From Muribaculum intestinale (lineage in GTDB: Bacteria > Bacteroidota > Bacteroidia > Bacteroidales > Muribaculaceae), in contig NZ_CP021421.1 of NCBI RefSeq assembly GCF_002201515.1, forward strand, positions 992,001-1,056,000: DNA of 64,000 nucleotides, written 5' to 3'. The notes beneath the pieces are model-generated. The model was not told the origin of the DNA, did no database searches, and saw only the letters and a program-made list of their open reading frames with translations. The position numbers and the translations under genes are program-made. Positions 8,257-16,095 of the stretch are shown in pieces; the stretch's first letter is position 1, and every line of letters begins with the position of its first letter.

Positions 8257-8541
8257 ATGGGAGCAAGTCTGTGGATTGCATGGGCTCTGATTGGCATAAT
8301 CGGAGGTTTCATGGTAGGAAAACTGATTTCAAGAATCCGGAATCTCACACTTGCGATATGCGTAAGCATATGTGGCGCTCTGCTTGGTGGATTCCTGTTT
8401 CTTATATTGTTCGGCACCGGCAACACCAATACCGAAGTACTGTCGCTGGTGGCGTCGGCAGTGGTGTGTGCGCTGTTCCTGTGGGTGCTCACCATCGCCT
8501 CGCCAAAGCGCAACTACGATGACGATATCACCGACGAGTGA
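8257..8541 (+). CDS. Small polytopic membrane protein, GlsB/YeaQ/YmgE-like
   Basis: 94 residues with three hydrophobic spans: LWIAWALIGIIGGFMVGKLI, LTLAICVSICGALLGGFLFLI and VLSLVASAVVCALFLWVLTI, then an acidic tail KRNYDDDITDE. The Gly-rich first helices (IGIIGGFMVGKL, GALLGGFLF) resemble transglycosylase-associated/GlsB-type stress membrane proteins, though the match is loose. Likely in one transcript with the 54-aa membrane protein just upstream, ending at the terminator at 8571-8610. Confidence 0.6.
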   Translation: MGASLWIAWALIGIIGGFMVGKLISRIRNLTLAICVSICGALLGGFLFLILFGTGNTNTEVLSLVASAVVCALFLWVLTIASPKRNYDDDITDE

Positions 8542-8570
8542 GCGTCCCCGCCATATGAGAGAATACAACG

Positions 8571-8610
8571 AAGCCCCGCTTTCCATATGTCGATATGGCT
8601 GCGGGGCTTT
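8571..8610. terminator. Bidirectional terminator between the small membrane gene and rplS
   Basis: AAGCCCCGC and GCGGGGCTT arms with an inner CATAT/ATATG pairing; A-rich on one side and T-rich on the other. It serves the rightward membrane-protein genes and the leftward rplS. Confidence 0.8.
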
Positions 8611-8636
8611 GATGCGTTTTGCAGTGTCAACTGCGA

Positions 8637-8990
8637 TTACTTCACTACGCGACGCTCTTTGATACGGGCTTTCTTGCCTGTAAGACCACGGAGATAGTAA
8701 AGTTTGGCACGACGTACCTTGCCGTACTTGTTGACAACAATTGAGTCGATGAAAGGCGACTCGATGGGGAAGATACGCTCTACACCGATGTTGTCGCTCA
8801 TCTTGCGCACGGTGAAGCGCTTCTTGTTGCCTTCGCCCGAGATGCGGATAACTACGCCGCGATACTGCTGGATACGCTCTTTGTTACCCTCTTTGATACG
8901 GTAAGCCACGGTGATGGTGTCGCCGGGACCAAACTCGGGATGCTGCTTGCCGGTGGCAAATGCCTCTTCGGCTACTTTGATTAAGTCCAT
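8637..8990 (-). CDS. rplS: 50S ribosomal protein L19
   Basis: 117 residues from the ATG whose complement ends at 8990 ([20 protein letters not shown]). L19 hallmarks: [59 protein letters not shown], and the C-terminal [20 protein letters not shown]. It sits at the interface of the ribosomal subunits. Length is normal. An in-frame extension to 9119 crosses the promoter and is not coding. Monocistronic here, not in the usual rpsP-rimM-trmD-rplS group. Confidence 0.97.
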   Translation of the reverse strand: MDLIKVAEEAFATGKQHPEFGPGDTITVAYRIKEGNKERIQQYRGVVIRISGEGNKKRFTVRKMSDNIGVERIFPIESPFIDSIVVNKYGKVRRAKLYYLRGLTGKKARIKERRVVK

Positions 8991-9074
8991 TTTTAGTTCG
9001 TAATGAATTAATAATGTAGATATTACGCAATATAACGGGCTGCTTGTACCGCCAGAGATTGCGCTAAAACGCTG

Positions 9075-9105
9075 CAAAGGTAGCAATAATCCGCTGACTG
9101 GCAAA
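9075..9105 (-). promoter_or_regulatory. Bacteroidota promoter for rplS
   Basis: TTTG (complement of 9102-9105), 19-bp spacer, TACCTTTG (complement of 9075-9082). Transcription would start about 80 bp upstream of the rplS ATG. Confidence 0.8.
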
Positions 9106-9617
9106 GTTTTTCCACACATTTTTCGGCGCTTACACGCCCGACTATGCCCGCGCGTGCATAGTCAGGGGATATTGTGTCGGTGTGGCGTAGCCCGACATGG
9201 CATATTGTCGCCGGGCATATCGGTGGGATACGGCCCCTCCTCAACGCACACACCTTCGCCGGCATTGTCGTTGCGCTTACAGCTCCACGCGTCAGCGTAT
9301 AGCCCCAATGGGAGCGTCCACAATGTTAGCCTATGGTAAGAGCCGCGTTAGCGGTTCGCAGCCATAGGTCAACAAGGGCATCATCACGTTTGTGCCCGGC
9401 GTAGCCCGGCGACTCCCCCGGGACCGTGTCCACAATTGTCCACATATTTTTGTGGACAGGACATTGCCCGCACCATCGTAGGGATACTCGGGCAGCTGCA
9501 ACTCCGACGCATAGACACCACACTCAAAGGAAACACTACTAATCAACACTTTACACACAACCTCTACAATTATTTCACTTAATTTTTGTTAAATACTTGA
9601 ATTTTCCCATCAACATT
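9106..9617. other. Non-coding stretch with hairpins and DnaA-box-like motifs
   Basis: No convincing gene on either strand. Seen: TTTTCCACA at 9108-9116; an 8-bp stem GACTATGC/GCATAGTC at 9140-9163; a stem CCTATGG/CCATAGG around 9332-9367 enclosing a smaller GC stem; and three copies of TGTCCACA (9427-9434, 9437-9444 and inverted at 9451-9458), the last two forming a 7-bp stem. The last ~120 bases before the promoter are AT-rich. It may be a regulatory or replication-related region, or decayed repeats. Confidence 0.5.
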
Positions 9618-9648
9618 TTTGCCAAATAAAAACTAAATATTAACTTTG
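9618..9648 (+). promoter_or_regulatory. Bacteroidota promoter ahead of the M16 peptidase leader
   Basis: TTTG at 9618-9621, 19-bp spacer, TAACTTTG at 9641-9648. The predicted start near 9655 gives a leader of about 115 bases before the first ATG at 9769. Confidence 0.8.
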
Positions 9649-9685
9649 CATCAGTTTTTCATGGTATTAGATTTAAGGTAAGAAG

Positions 9686-9718
9686 ATTATTCGTCGTGAT
9701 GACGAGTAATTTTTTTTT
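9686..9718 (+). terminator. Leader stem-loop with T run (attenuator-like)
   Basis: ATTATTCGTC, loop GTGAT, GACGAGTAAT: a 10-bp stem with one G-T pair followed directly by nine T. It lies about 30 bases after the expected transcription start and about 50 before the peptidase start, so it could terminate transcripts within the leader. Confidence 0.65.
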
Positions 9719-9768
9719 GCTACCTACCCAAAGGCTACGGATTCATAGACTATGACATACCCTTCACC

Positions 9769-11046
9769 ATGGCCGAAAATTCCGTAAAATCCAATTCTAA
9801 ATCTATCTATATGGCACAGAACTGTTCTAATCCGATTACCTATCATACTCTAAGCAACCGTCTCAGAGTAGTACACCGCTACTGCGACTCCAGAGTCGAG
9901 TGCTGCGGATTGTGTGTGATGGCAGGAAGCCGCAACGAACAACCCGAACAGTTCGGACTCGCCCACTTTGTGGAACACACCATATTCAAAGGCACCGACC
10001 GCCGCCGTTCATGGCACATTATCAACCGCATGGAATCGGTAGGAGGCGAACTAAACGCATTCACATCCGAGGAAGCAACAACCATCTACTCCTCATTCCC
10101 GGCGGGGAACCTCGCGCGTGCTGTCGAACTCATAGCCGACCTCGTAAGCCGGAGTCGATTCCCCGAAGCCGAAATCGACCGCGAACGCGAAGTTGTGCTC
10201 GACGAGGTCGACTCCTATCTCGACTCACCGGCCGAAGCTATATTCGACGACTTCAACGAACTGCTGTTTGCCGGCTCCGGACTCGGCCACAATATACTCG
10301 GCAACGAAAAGACAATAAAGACATTCACCTCGGCAACATGCCGAGATTTTCTCGACAGATATTACACCCCGGGCAACATGGTATTCTTCTACATGGGCCC
10401 GGCAACACCCAAACGGGTCGTGGCTACAGCCGAGCGATATATGGGACATTTCAGCCATCCCGACACACACGTTGACAGAGTCGTCCCTCCGGAGGTAGAA
10501 CCATTCGACATATACCGCGACCTGCACACCCATCAGGCACATACCGTAATCGGTGCACGCATCCCGGGCATGTTTGCCGACAAAAACCGCGCATACTCCC
10601 TGCTCACCAATATAATAGGCGGCCCGTGCATGAACTCGCTACTCAACGTGGCCCTGCGCGAACGACGGGGCTATGTATATTCGGTCGACGCCTATACCTC
10701 ACTGTTTACCGACTGCGGCGAGATGACCATATACTTCGGATGCGACCGCGAGCATGTGAAACCATGCCGCCGCATTATCTCCGACACACTGACACATCTC
10801 GCCGACTCTCCGATGAAGGAGCGCACACTCTCGGCCGCTAAAAAGCAATACATCGGCCAGACCATCGTCGCCGCTGAAAACCGCGAGCAGATGGCACTAT
10901 CGACCGGACGTGCGCTTCTATTCAACGGACATGTGGCAACACGCAGCGAAATAATCGATAGAATAATGTCGCTCACTCCCGAACACCTGCGCATGGCCGC
11001 CGAAGCAATAGTGTCCGACCGATGCTCGATACTCACTTTCGGATGA
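9769..11046 (+). CDS. M16-family zinc peptidase (insulinase/processing-peptidase like)
   Basis: 425 residues (411 if translation starts at the second Met at 9811). The inverted zinc motif HFVEH is at residues 66-70 (FGLAHFVEHTIFKGT), with the downstream Glu ligand in REREVVLDEV near 141-146, and the C-terminal inactive domain has GGPCMNSLLNVALRERRGYVYSVDAY. No signal peptide is evident, so a cytoplasmic role is suggested, as for short M16B peptidases. The gene is monocistronic and sits behind a full promoter and an attenuator-like hairpin. Confidence 0.88.
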   Translation: MAENSVKSNSKSIYMAQNCSNPITYHTLSNRLRVVHRYCDSRVECCGLCVMAGSRNEQPEQFGLAHFVEHTIFKGTDRRRSWHIINRMESVGGELNAFTSEEATTIYSSFPAGNLARAVELIADLVSRSRFPEAEIDREREVVLDEVDSYLDSPAEAIFDDFNELLFAGSGLGHNILGNEKTIKTFTSATCRDFLDRYYTPGNMVFFYMGPATPKRVVATAERYMGHFSHPDTHVDRVVPPEVEPFDIYRDLHTHQAHTVIGARIPGMFADKNRAYSLLTNIIGGPCMNSLLNVALRERRGYVYSVDAYTSLFTDCGEMTIYFGCDREHVKPCRRIISDTLTHLADSPMKERTLSAAKKQYIGQTIVAAENREQMALSTGRALLFNGHVATRSEIIDRIMSLTPEHLRMAAEAIVSDRCSILTFG

Positions 11047-11171
11047 CGCACTGCCCGGCAATGACTATTTTATAGCATTATTCACGCATCTCTACACTTT
11101 TTAGCAATTTTCCACACTCCTTTGGGAATGCCCCGGACGGTATTCACTCGAAAATTCGTAACTTCGCATCC

Positions 11172-12161
11172 ATGAAGATAGGAAACATCGACCTCGGACC
11201 GCGCCCGGTAATGCTTGCTCCAATGGAGGATGTCACCGACCACTCTTTCAGGCTTATATGCAAAGAGTTGGGCGCCGATATGGTGTACACCGAATTTGTC
11301 AGCGCCGACGCGCTCATACGCAATATAAGCGCCACTACACGAAAACTCCACATCGACTCACGCGAACGCCCTACCGCCATACAGATTTATGGCCGCGAGA
11401 CAGACCCCATGGTCGAAGCCGCCAGAATAGTCGAAGAGGCAGGCCCCGACCTGCTCGACATAAACTTCGGATGCCCGGTAAAGAAAGTGGCCGGAAAAGG
11501 AGCCGGAGCCGGCATGTTGCGCGATATCCCCAAAATGCTTGAGATTACCAAAGCCGTAGTAAAAGCTGTAAAAATTCCCGTCACGGTAAAGACCCGACTG
11601 GGATGGGACCACGACTCGCGCATAATCGTCGATCTCGCCGAGCAGCTGCAGGACTGCGGCATACAGGCCCTGACGGTACATGGCCGCACACGCTCACAGA
11701 TGTACACCGGACAGGCCGATTGGGAGATGATAGCACGCGTGAAAGACAATCCACGCCTCACCATACCGCTGATTGGCAACGGCGACATAACCACTCCGCA
11801 ACGCGCCATAGAGGCTTTTGACCGCTACGGAGTCGACGGAGTAATGATCGGACGAGCATCAATCGGAGCGCCATGGATATTCAACGATGTGTCACGCGAG
11901 CTCAAGGGTCTACCGCCGCAACCACTCTCCAACACCGCAAAATTCCGACTGCTACGCCGACAGATTACCGAAAGTATAGCCAACATCGACGAGCATCGCG
12001 GCATTCTCCACATTCGCCGCCACCTGGCGGCATCACCGCTGTTCAAAGGGATACCCAACTTCAGAGAAACCCGTATAGCAATGCTGAGAGCCGACACATG
12101 GCCCGAGCTCGACGCCATACTCAACCATATTGAAACCGACATCCTGTCGACTAACGATTGA
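11172..12161 (+). CDS. dusB: tRNA-dihydrouridine synthase
   Basis: 329 residues of the DUS family: FMN-binding start VMLAPMEDVTDHSFR, catalytic Cys101 in NFGCPVKKVAGKGAGAGML, then TVKTRLGWD, TVHGRTRSQMYTGQADWE, IPLIGNGDI and GVDGVMIGRASIGAPWIF. It reduces uridine to dihydrouridine in the tRNA D-loop. The Cys context matches the DusB branch best. A TAACTTCG box at 11159-11166 lies only 5 bp before the ATG, so the leader would be very short. The DUF2807 gene follows after 5 bp and is probably co-transcribed. Confidence 0.92.
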   Translation: MKIGNIDLGPRPVMLAPMEDVTDHSFRLICKELGADMVYTEFVSADALIRNISATTRKLHIDSRERPTAIQIYGRETDPMVEAARIVEEAGPDLLDINFGCPVKKVAGKGAGAGMLRDIPKMLEITKAVVKAVKIPVTVKTRLGWDHDSRIIVDLAEQLQDCGIQALTVHGRTRSQMYTGQADWEMIARVKDNPRLTIPLIGNGDITTPQRAIEAFDRYGVDGVMIGRASIGAPWIFNDVSRELKGLPPQPLSNTAKFRLLRRQITESIANIDEHRGILHIRRHLAASPLFKGIPNFRETRIAMLRADTWPELDAILNHIETDILSTND

Positions 12162-12166
12162 CACTT

Positions 12167-12895
12167 ATGAGAAAGTTTTTACTCGCATGCATGGCTACGG
12201 CCATGGCCGCATCATCGCTTTTTGCAGCCGAACCGATTGACAATTCAGTAAGAAAATACGAAATCGCGGTCAACGACTTCACAGCACTCAAAGTAGTGGA
12301 AGGCGTGACCGTTGAATATCGGGCAAGCGCCGACTCTGCCGGATTTGCCAGGTTTACCACAACTCCGGAGATGGCCTCCCTGCTGATGTTCTCCAACAAT
12401 AAGCAGACTCTCGAGATACAACTCTCAACCGACGGAATCAACCACACAGGGCTGCCGCTCGTAACCGTATACTCGCGGTTCCTCACCAAGGTAGAGAACT
12501 CCGGTGATTCGCTCGTAAGAGTCGCTACTGTAGAGCCTACACCATCGTTCCGCGCACGCCTTATCGGAAACGGACAGATTTCGATACGCAATATCGACAC
12601 AAACTATCTTGACGCCTCGCTCGAAACCGGAAACGGCGTAATGGCAATCTCCGGAAGCGCCGCCAAAGCAAAATACAGCCTCATCGGCACAGGCTCGATT
12701 CAGGCCGAGGAAGTGACGGCTGTCGACGTGAAATGCTCAATGCTCGGCACAGGATACGTACAGTGCGCGCCCACTGCCGAACTTACTGTAAGCGGAGCAA
12801 GTTCCGGAAAAGTATATTACAAGGGTTCCCCGAAAATCAAGAATCGCTCTATCGGAGTGAAAGTCCTTGCTATTGAAGAAAATCAGCCCGATTAA
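12167..12895 (+). CDS. Secreted DUF2807 (GIN) domain protein
   Basis: 242 residues from the ATG at 12167, 5 bp after the dusB stop. Signal peptide MRKFLLACMATAMAASSLFA. The mature part has the DUF2807 pattern: DFTALKVVEGVTVEYRASAD, then beta-helix-like rungs (NGQISIRNI, LETGNGVMAIS, YSLIGTGSIQAEEV, CSMLGTGYVQC) and a final TVSGASSGKVYYKG. Such proteins are predicted periplasmic or surface beta-solenoids of unknown role. The N-terminal half is less typical of the family. Confidence 0.8.
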   Translation: MRKFLLACMATAMAASSLFAAEPIDNSVRKYEIAVNDFTALKVVEGVTVEYRASADSAGFARFTTTPEMASLLMFSNNKQTLEIQLSTDGINHTGLPLVTVYSRFLTKVENSGDSLVRVATVEPTPSFRARLIGNGQISIRNIDTNYLDASLETGNGVMAISGSAAKAKYSLIGTGSIQAEEVTAVDVKCSMLGTGYVQCAPTAELTVSGASSGKVYYKGSPKIKNRSIGVKVLAIEENQPD

Positions 12896-13079
12896 CGAAA
12901 TTTTTCTTTAATAATATACCCCATTTGATATTTTTACTATAACTTTGCATACTGTAACTCAGGCATGCGCGGTTCGTATACCTGAACAGTATCTTAAAAA
13001 AGACATACTCCTTTATCTTTTCTATCTGTTTATGGATATTTGGATTGCCTGTGATTCACTTTTTTTCAGGCATAAAGAT

Positions 13080-13101
13080 AGGGATGCCGTGCGGCATCCC
13101 T
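13080..13101. terminator. Hairpin between dusB operon and DUF486 gene
   Basis: AGGGATGCC-GTGC-GGCATCCCT, a 9-bp perfect stem in the convergent gap; the T run is weak on both sides. The 180 bases before it hold a TAACTTTG box (12940-12947) but no credible gene. Confidence 0.6.
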
Positions 13102-13163
13102 ATTCTGTATCCATCCGGCACCGGAAAAGCCTCCGGACATCGCAGCAACCTCAATGATGCGCG

Positions 13164-13541
13164 CTACTTGTTGTCCATAAACACAAGATACACAGCGCCA
13201 ATCAGCAGCACGAACGCCAGAATATGATTCCATCCGAAGTGAGTGCCTTTGAACGCTATCATCGTGAACACTGTAAACACCACCAGAGTTATACACTCCT
13301 GCATCACCTTCAGCTGAACCAAAGAATACGGGCCACCGTTGCCGTCGAAGCCTATACGGTTGGCCGGAATCATAAACACATACTCTACAAGAGCTATGCC
13401 CCAGCTTATCAGTATCACCGCATACAGAGGCCAGTTGCTCGACACCCCGCTCGACTGGAGTTTGAGATGCCCGTACCATGCAAGGGTCATAAACACATTG
13501 GAGATAATCAGTAGAATCACTGTTACAATCGCCGGTTTCAT
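13164..13541 (-). CDS. DUF486 (DMT-like) integral membrane protein
   Basis: 125 residues with four hydrophobic helices: IVTVILLIISNVFMTLAWYG, LYAVILISWGIALVEYVFMI, ITLVVFTVFTMIAFKGT and ILAFVLLIGAVYLVFM. The signature NRIGFDGNGGPYSLVQLKVMQE between helices 2 and 3 is typical of DUF486. The family belongs to the drug/metabolite transporter superfamily; the substrate is unknown. Inner membrane. It stands alone, convergent with the dusB operon. Confidence 0.88.
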   Translation of the reverse strand: MKPAIVTVILLIISNVFMTLAWYGHLKLQSSGVSSNWPLYAVILISWGIALVEYVFMIPANRIGFDGNGGPYSLVQLKVMQECITLVVFTVFTMIAFKGTHFGWNHILAFVLLIGAVYLVFMDNK

Positions 13542-13599
13542 TACTTTCAGTATGTATTATTTTATAAATGAGTGGATTTGTCAAATACGAGTCGGGAGG

Positions 13600-14646
13600 C
13601 TACCGCTTCGTCTCCCTTTTCTCCTCAAGCATGCGCCGTAGCTCCGGAAGATATATGTAATGCCTCCCCGAGCCTCGCTCTATAGGGAAAACACGGTGCT
13701 TGGCCTCAACCGCACGGTCGCAAACCGGCGAACGGTACAACTCCCCCTCGGCACTCAATCCCCCGGGGATAGAGTCGACACTCACGCGCATAAGCTCGGC
13801 ACACGGAGGATACCCAAGCGCAGTCCACATTACCGCACTGCGCGGGTCATCGCCCGGTGCAGGCAGCTCGACAATAATGCTCGCCCCGGTCGAATACCGA
13901 GGTATGAAGTCCTGGTCGACAAGCCATACCGCACACGTGTCGGCGGCTACAGGGTCATAACCCATCAGCGAATGGTAGAAACTGCATGATACCGAATCGA
14001 AAATAGCCCGTGGAGTGGCACTGTGCGACACTGCCATCGGCTCAAGAAGCGAGAGGGCCGAACACTCGCGTATATATCCGAATCCACCGTCCTTCTCTCC
14101 GCTATGACTGTAGTTGGTACGTACCAGCAGAGTATCCGGTCCCGCGAGGTCTATCCGGCGGAAACCGGTGTCCCATGTCTCGAAATACGCACCGTTGCCC
14201 ATACCGTCGGCCACACCGAAATTGGCCTGTACACCCATAGGCCGCGGAAGCGAGCGCAACAGACTGTCGAAATCGGCCACACTCCTGCATGTGCCGAGAG
14301 CCTGAGACATCACGATACCCTCGCGGTCGCGCACAAGCGCTGTGTCAGGAGCCAGATTATAGCTGGCGGTATTCATTACGGCAAAACCGGCCTCGTTGAC
14401 ACCGACCCATGCCTCCCGCAACAGAGAGTCACCCCCGTTGAACAGAGCCACATACTCCAGGCCTCCCGCAGGCTCGACCTTCGCGACAAAACTATGCTCA
14501 GTACCCGTATCGCGGTGCTTCCACAGCAGCATACGTCCCGACGCGCTGCAGCCGGCGCCTATTATAGCACTCGTACAAGCCATTATGGCCGACGCCCCGC
14601 ACATGACAGCCAACACTGCCGCAATTATACCATGAGACAATTTCAT
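13600..14646 (-). CDS. Secreted Ntn-hydrolase (C45/C69-like amidase)
   Basis: 348 residues from the ATG at 14646. The signal peptide MKLSHGIIAAVLAVMCGASAIMA ends directly before Cys24 of CTSAIIGAGCSASGRMLLWK; signal cleavage there would expose an N-terminal Cys, the nucleophile of Ntn-hydrolases. Other family-like parts are RDTGTEHSFVAKV, WVGVNEAGFAVMNTASYN and TNYSHSG. Related proteins are acyltransferase/amidase or dipeptidase-like enzymes (penicillin acyltransferase C45, C69). A lipoprotein reading of Cys24 is less likely because the -3 to -1 residues IMA are poor for a lipobox. TAACTTTG lies 5 bp before the start. Confidence 0.72.
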   Translation of the reverse strand: MKLSHGIIAAVLAVMCGASAIMACTSAIIGAGCSASGRMLLWKHRDTGTEHSFVAKVEPAGGLEYVALFNGGDSLLREAWVGVNEAGFAVMNTASYNLAPDTALVRDREGIVMSQALGTCRSVADFDSLLRSLPRPMGVQANFGVADGMGNGAYFETWDTGFRRIDLAGPDTLLVRTNYSHSGEKDGGFGYIRECSALSLLEPMAVSHSATPRAIFDSVSCSFYHSLMGYDPVAADTCAVWLVDQDFIPRYSTGASIIVELPAPGDDPRSAVMWTALGYPPCAELMRVSVDSIPGGLSAEGELYRSPVCDRAVEAKHRVFPIERGSGRHYIYLPELRRMLEEKRETKR

Positions 14647-14651
14647 GGATG

Positions 14652-14659
14652 CAAAGTTA
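14652..14659 (-). promoter_or_regulatory. -7 box TAACTTTG directly before the Ntn-hydrolase ATG
   Basis: The complement of 14652-14659. Transcription from this box would begin at or next to the ATG, implying a nearly leaderless mRNA. No -33 TTTG is found at 19-21 bp. Confidence 0.5.
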
Positions 14660-14714
14660 CGCATCTCACACGGGATTTGACTAAATTTGTGCTCAAATAA
14701 ACTTGAATTCCACA

Positions 14715-15539
14715 ATGATTGATGAGGCTACCCAAAAGGCGCTCCGTGCCGCCTACAATCCCGACGGCTCCGACCTGCGTCGCCATCAGCTCGTGATGCT
14801 CGACATGCTGATATGGCTCGACCGACTTTGCGTGCGCCATGCCATACCCTACTGGCTCAGTTCAGGCACACTGCTCGGAGCCGTGCGCCACGGCGGATTC
14901 ATACCCTGGGATGATGATGTCGATATAGAGCTGATGCTCCCCGACTATCTGCGCCTCATAAAAGCAATAGCCCAAGAAGCGCCGGCCGCCGGATACGCCC
15001 TACAGACATCCGACACCGACCCTGAATTTCTCTTCCCCTTCGCCAAACTGCGCGACACACATACCAATATAGCGGAAGCCGACGGCCTCGACTCGTTACA
15101 GGCATTCCACGGTGCATACATCGACATATTCCCGCTCGCACCATCGGCATCGCGCCGCCTCCACCGACTCGGCTCAAAGCTAATCGGCACCGAACTGAAG
15201 ATGAGGGTCGCACGCCCCGGACTACGTCGCTGCATGGCTCCACTGCGTTTTGCACTCAAGCATATAGCCTACCCTGCTTTGCGGCTGCTCTCTGCCACAG
15301 GCGCAGGCGCCACACACCGACATCTCATACCCAGCTATTTCTCAGCGCCACGCATAGCCGGCGAATGCCTGCCCACCGGAAGAATATCATTCGAGGGACA
15401 CACATTCGGCGCCCCACATTCACCCGACCTCTATCTGCGCCGGCTGTTCGGCGACAACTACACCTCTCTGCCCTCGACTATCCATACCCATCTTGCAACA
15501 GATTCAAACACTCCCGCATCGCCGATAAACAAGCAATAA
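14715..15539 (+). CDS. LicD-family phosphotransferase
   Basis: 274 residues from the ATG at 14715. It has the LicD/nucleotidyltransferase-fold core: LIWLDRLCVRHAIPYWLSSG, GTLLGAVRHGGFIPWDDDVDI with the metal-binding Asp cluster, then LPDYLRLIKAI and FPFAKLRDTHTNI. LicD enzymes transfer phosphocholine or related phospho-groups to surface glycans. No signal peptide or TM helix is seen, as is normal for this cytoplasmic family. It is a single gene, divergent from the Ntn-hydrolase. The target glycan is not shown by context. Confidence 0.87.
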   Translation: MIDEATQKALRAAYNPDGSDLRRHQLVMLDMLIWLDRLCVRHAIPYWLSSGTLLGAVRHGGFIPWDDDVDIELMLPDYLRLIKAIAQEAPAAGYALQTSDTDPEFLFPFAKLRDTHTNIAEADGLDSLQAFHGAYIDIFPLAPSASRRLHRLGSKLIGTELKMRVARPGLRRCMAPLRFALKHIAYPALRLLSATGAGATHRHLIPSYFSAPRIAGECLPTGRISFEGHTFGAPHSPDLYLRRLFGDNYTSLPSTIHTHLATDSNTPASPINKQ

Positions 15540-15565
15540 TTTCTACGACTTATCGGAATAATTCA

Positions 15566-15573
15566 TATCTTTG
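15566..15573 (+). promoter_or_regulatory. -7 box TATCTTTG of rnpB
   Basis: Exact TANNTTTG match placed about 8-10 bp before the 5' end of the RNase P RNA, as expected for its promoter. Confidence 0.75.
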
Positions 15574-15582
15574 TATCCGTTT

Positions 15583-16018
15583 AGGAGGAATCCGTGAGCC
15601 GGGCGGTCAGCCGCTTGCCGACTTCGAGAGCGGCAAGAGGAAAGTCCGGGCAACGCAGAGCACCATGGTTGTTAACGGCAACCTGCCGGCAACGGCAGAG
15701 CAGTGTGACAGAAAACAACCGCTGCCCCCGGGGCAGTAAGGGTGAAAAGGCGAGGTAAGAGCTCACCGGGCGGTATGGCGACATATCGCGCCGCACACCT
15801 CATGGGTTGCAAAGTCAAGTATACCGGCATTCAAGGGTTGCTCGCCCATTGTCGGGGGGTAGACTGCTACCGAGGTCATCACACATGGCCCGACCAGATG
15901 ATACGGCAACGTACATCGTAGATAAATGGCTGACCGGCATGCCCCGTCTCCGCTACGGCGAAGATACCAGGCACGACCGACATAACCCGGCTTATAGCCC
16001 GGCTCACCCTCCTTTTTT
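15583..16018 (+). ncRNA. rnpB: RNase P RNA (type A)
   Basis: Catalytic RNA that matures tRNA 5' ends. Hallmarks: P1 helix formed by GTGAGCCGGGC near the 5' end and GCCCGGCTCAC at the 3' end; the universally conserved GAGGAAAGTCCGGGC near 15649; AGCAGTGTGACAGAAA around 15698; GGTAAGAGCTCACC around 15753; GATAAATGGCTG around 15918; and GACATAACCCGGCTTA before the 3' P1 strand. A T run follows at 16013-16018. The ends are estimated from P1 and the -7 box. Confidence 0.95.
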
Positions 16019-16030
16019 ATCAACACATCA

Positions 16031-16067
16031 AAGGCCATGCATCCCATCTGAGGAAATGCATGGCCTT
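16031..16067. terminator. Terminator between rnpB and the GH92 gene
   Basis: AAGGCCATGCAT and ATGCATGGCCTT, a perfect 12-bp stem with a 13-base loop, convergent between rnpB and the leftward GH92 gene. Confidence 0.8.
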
Positions 16068-16095
16068 ATTATATCTGACAGAAGAACACCTGACG

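Noticed and set aside
9326..9558. Small open frames between rplS and the M16 peptidase
   Set aside because: Translations are Cys/Arg/Trp-rich without pattern, overlap hairpins, and lack start signals.
12950..12995. tRNA-like GGTTCGTATACC segment
   Set aside because: Looks like a T-arm but no acceptor stem, anticodon arm or CCA context could be fitted. I found no tRNA gene in the window.
12945..13157. 70-codon open frame in the dusB-DUF486 gap
   Set aside because: Crosses the 13080-13101 terminator hairpin and shows no protein-like pattern.
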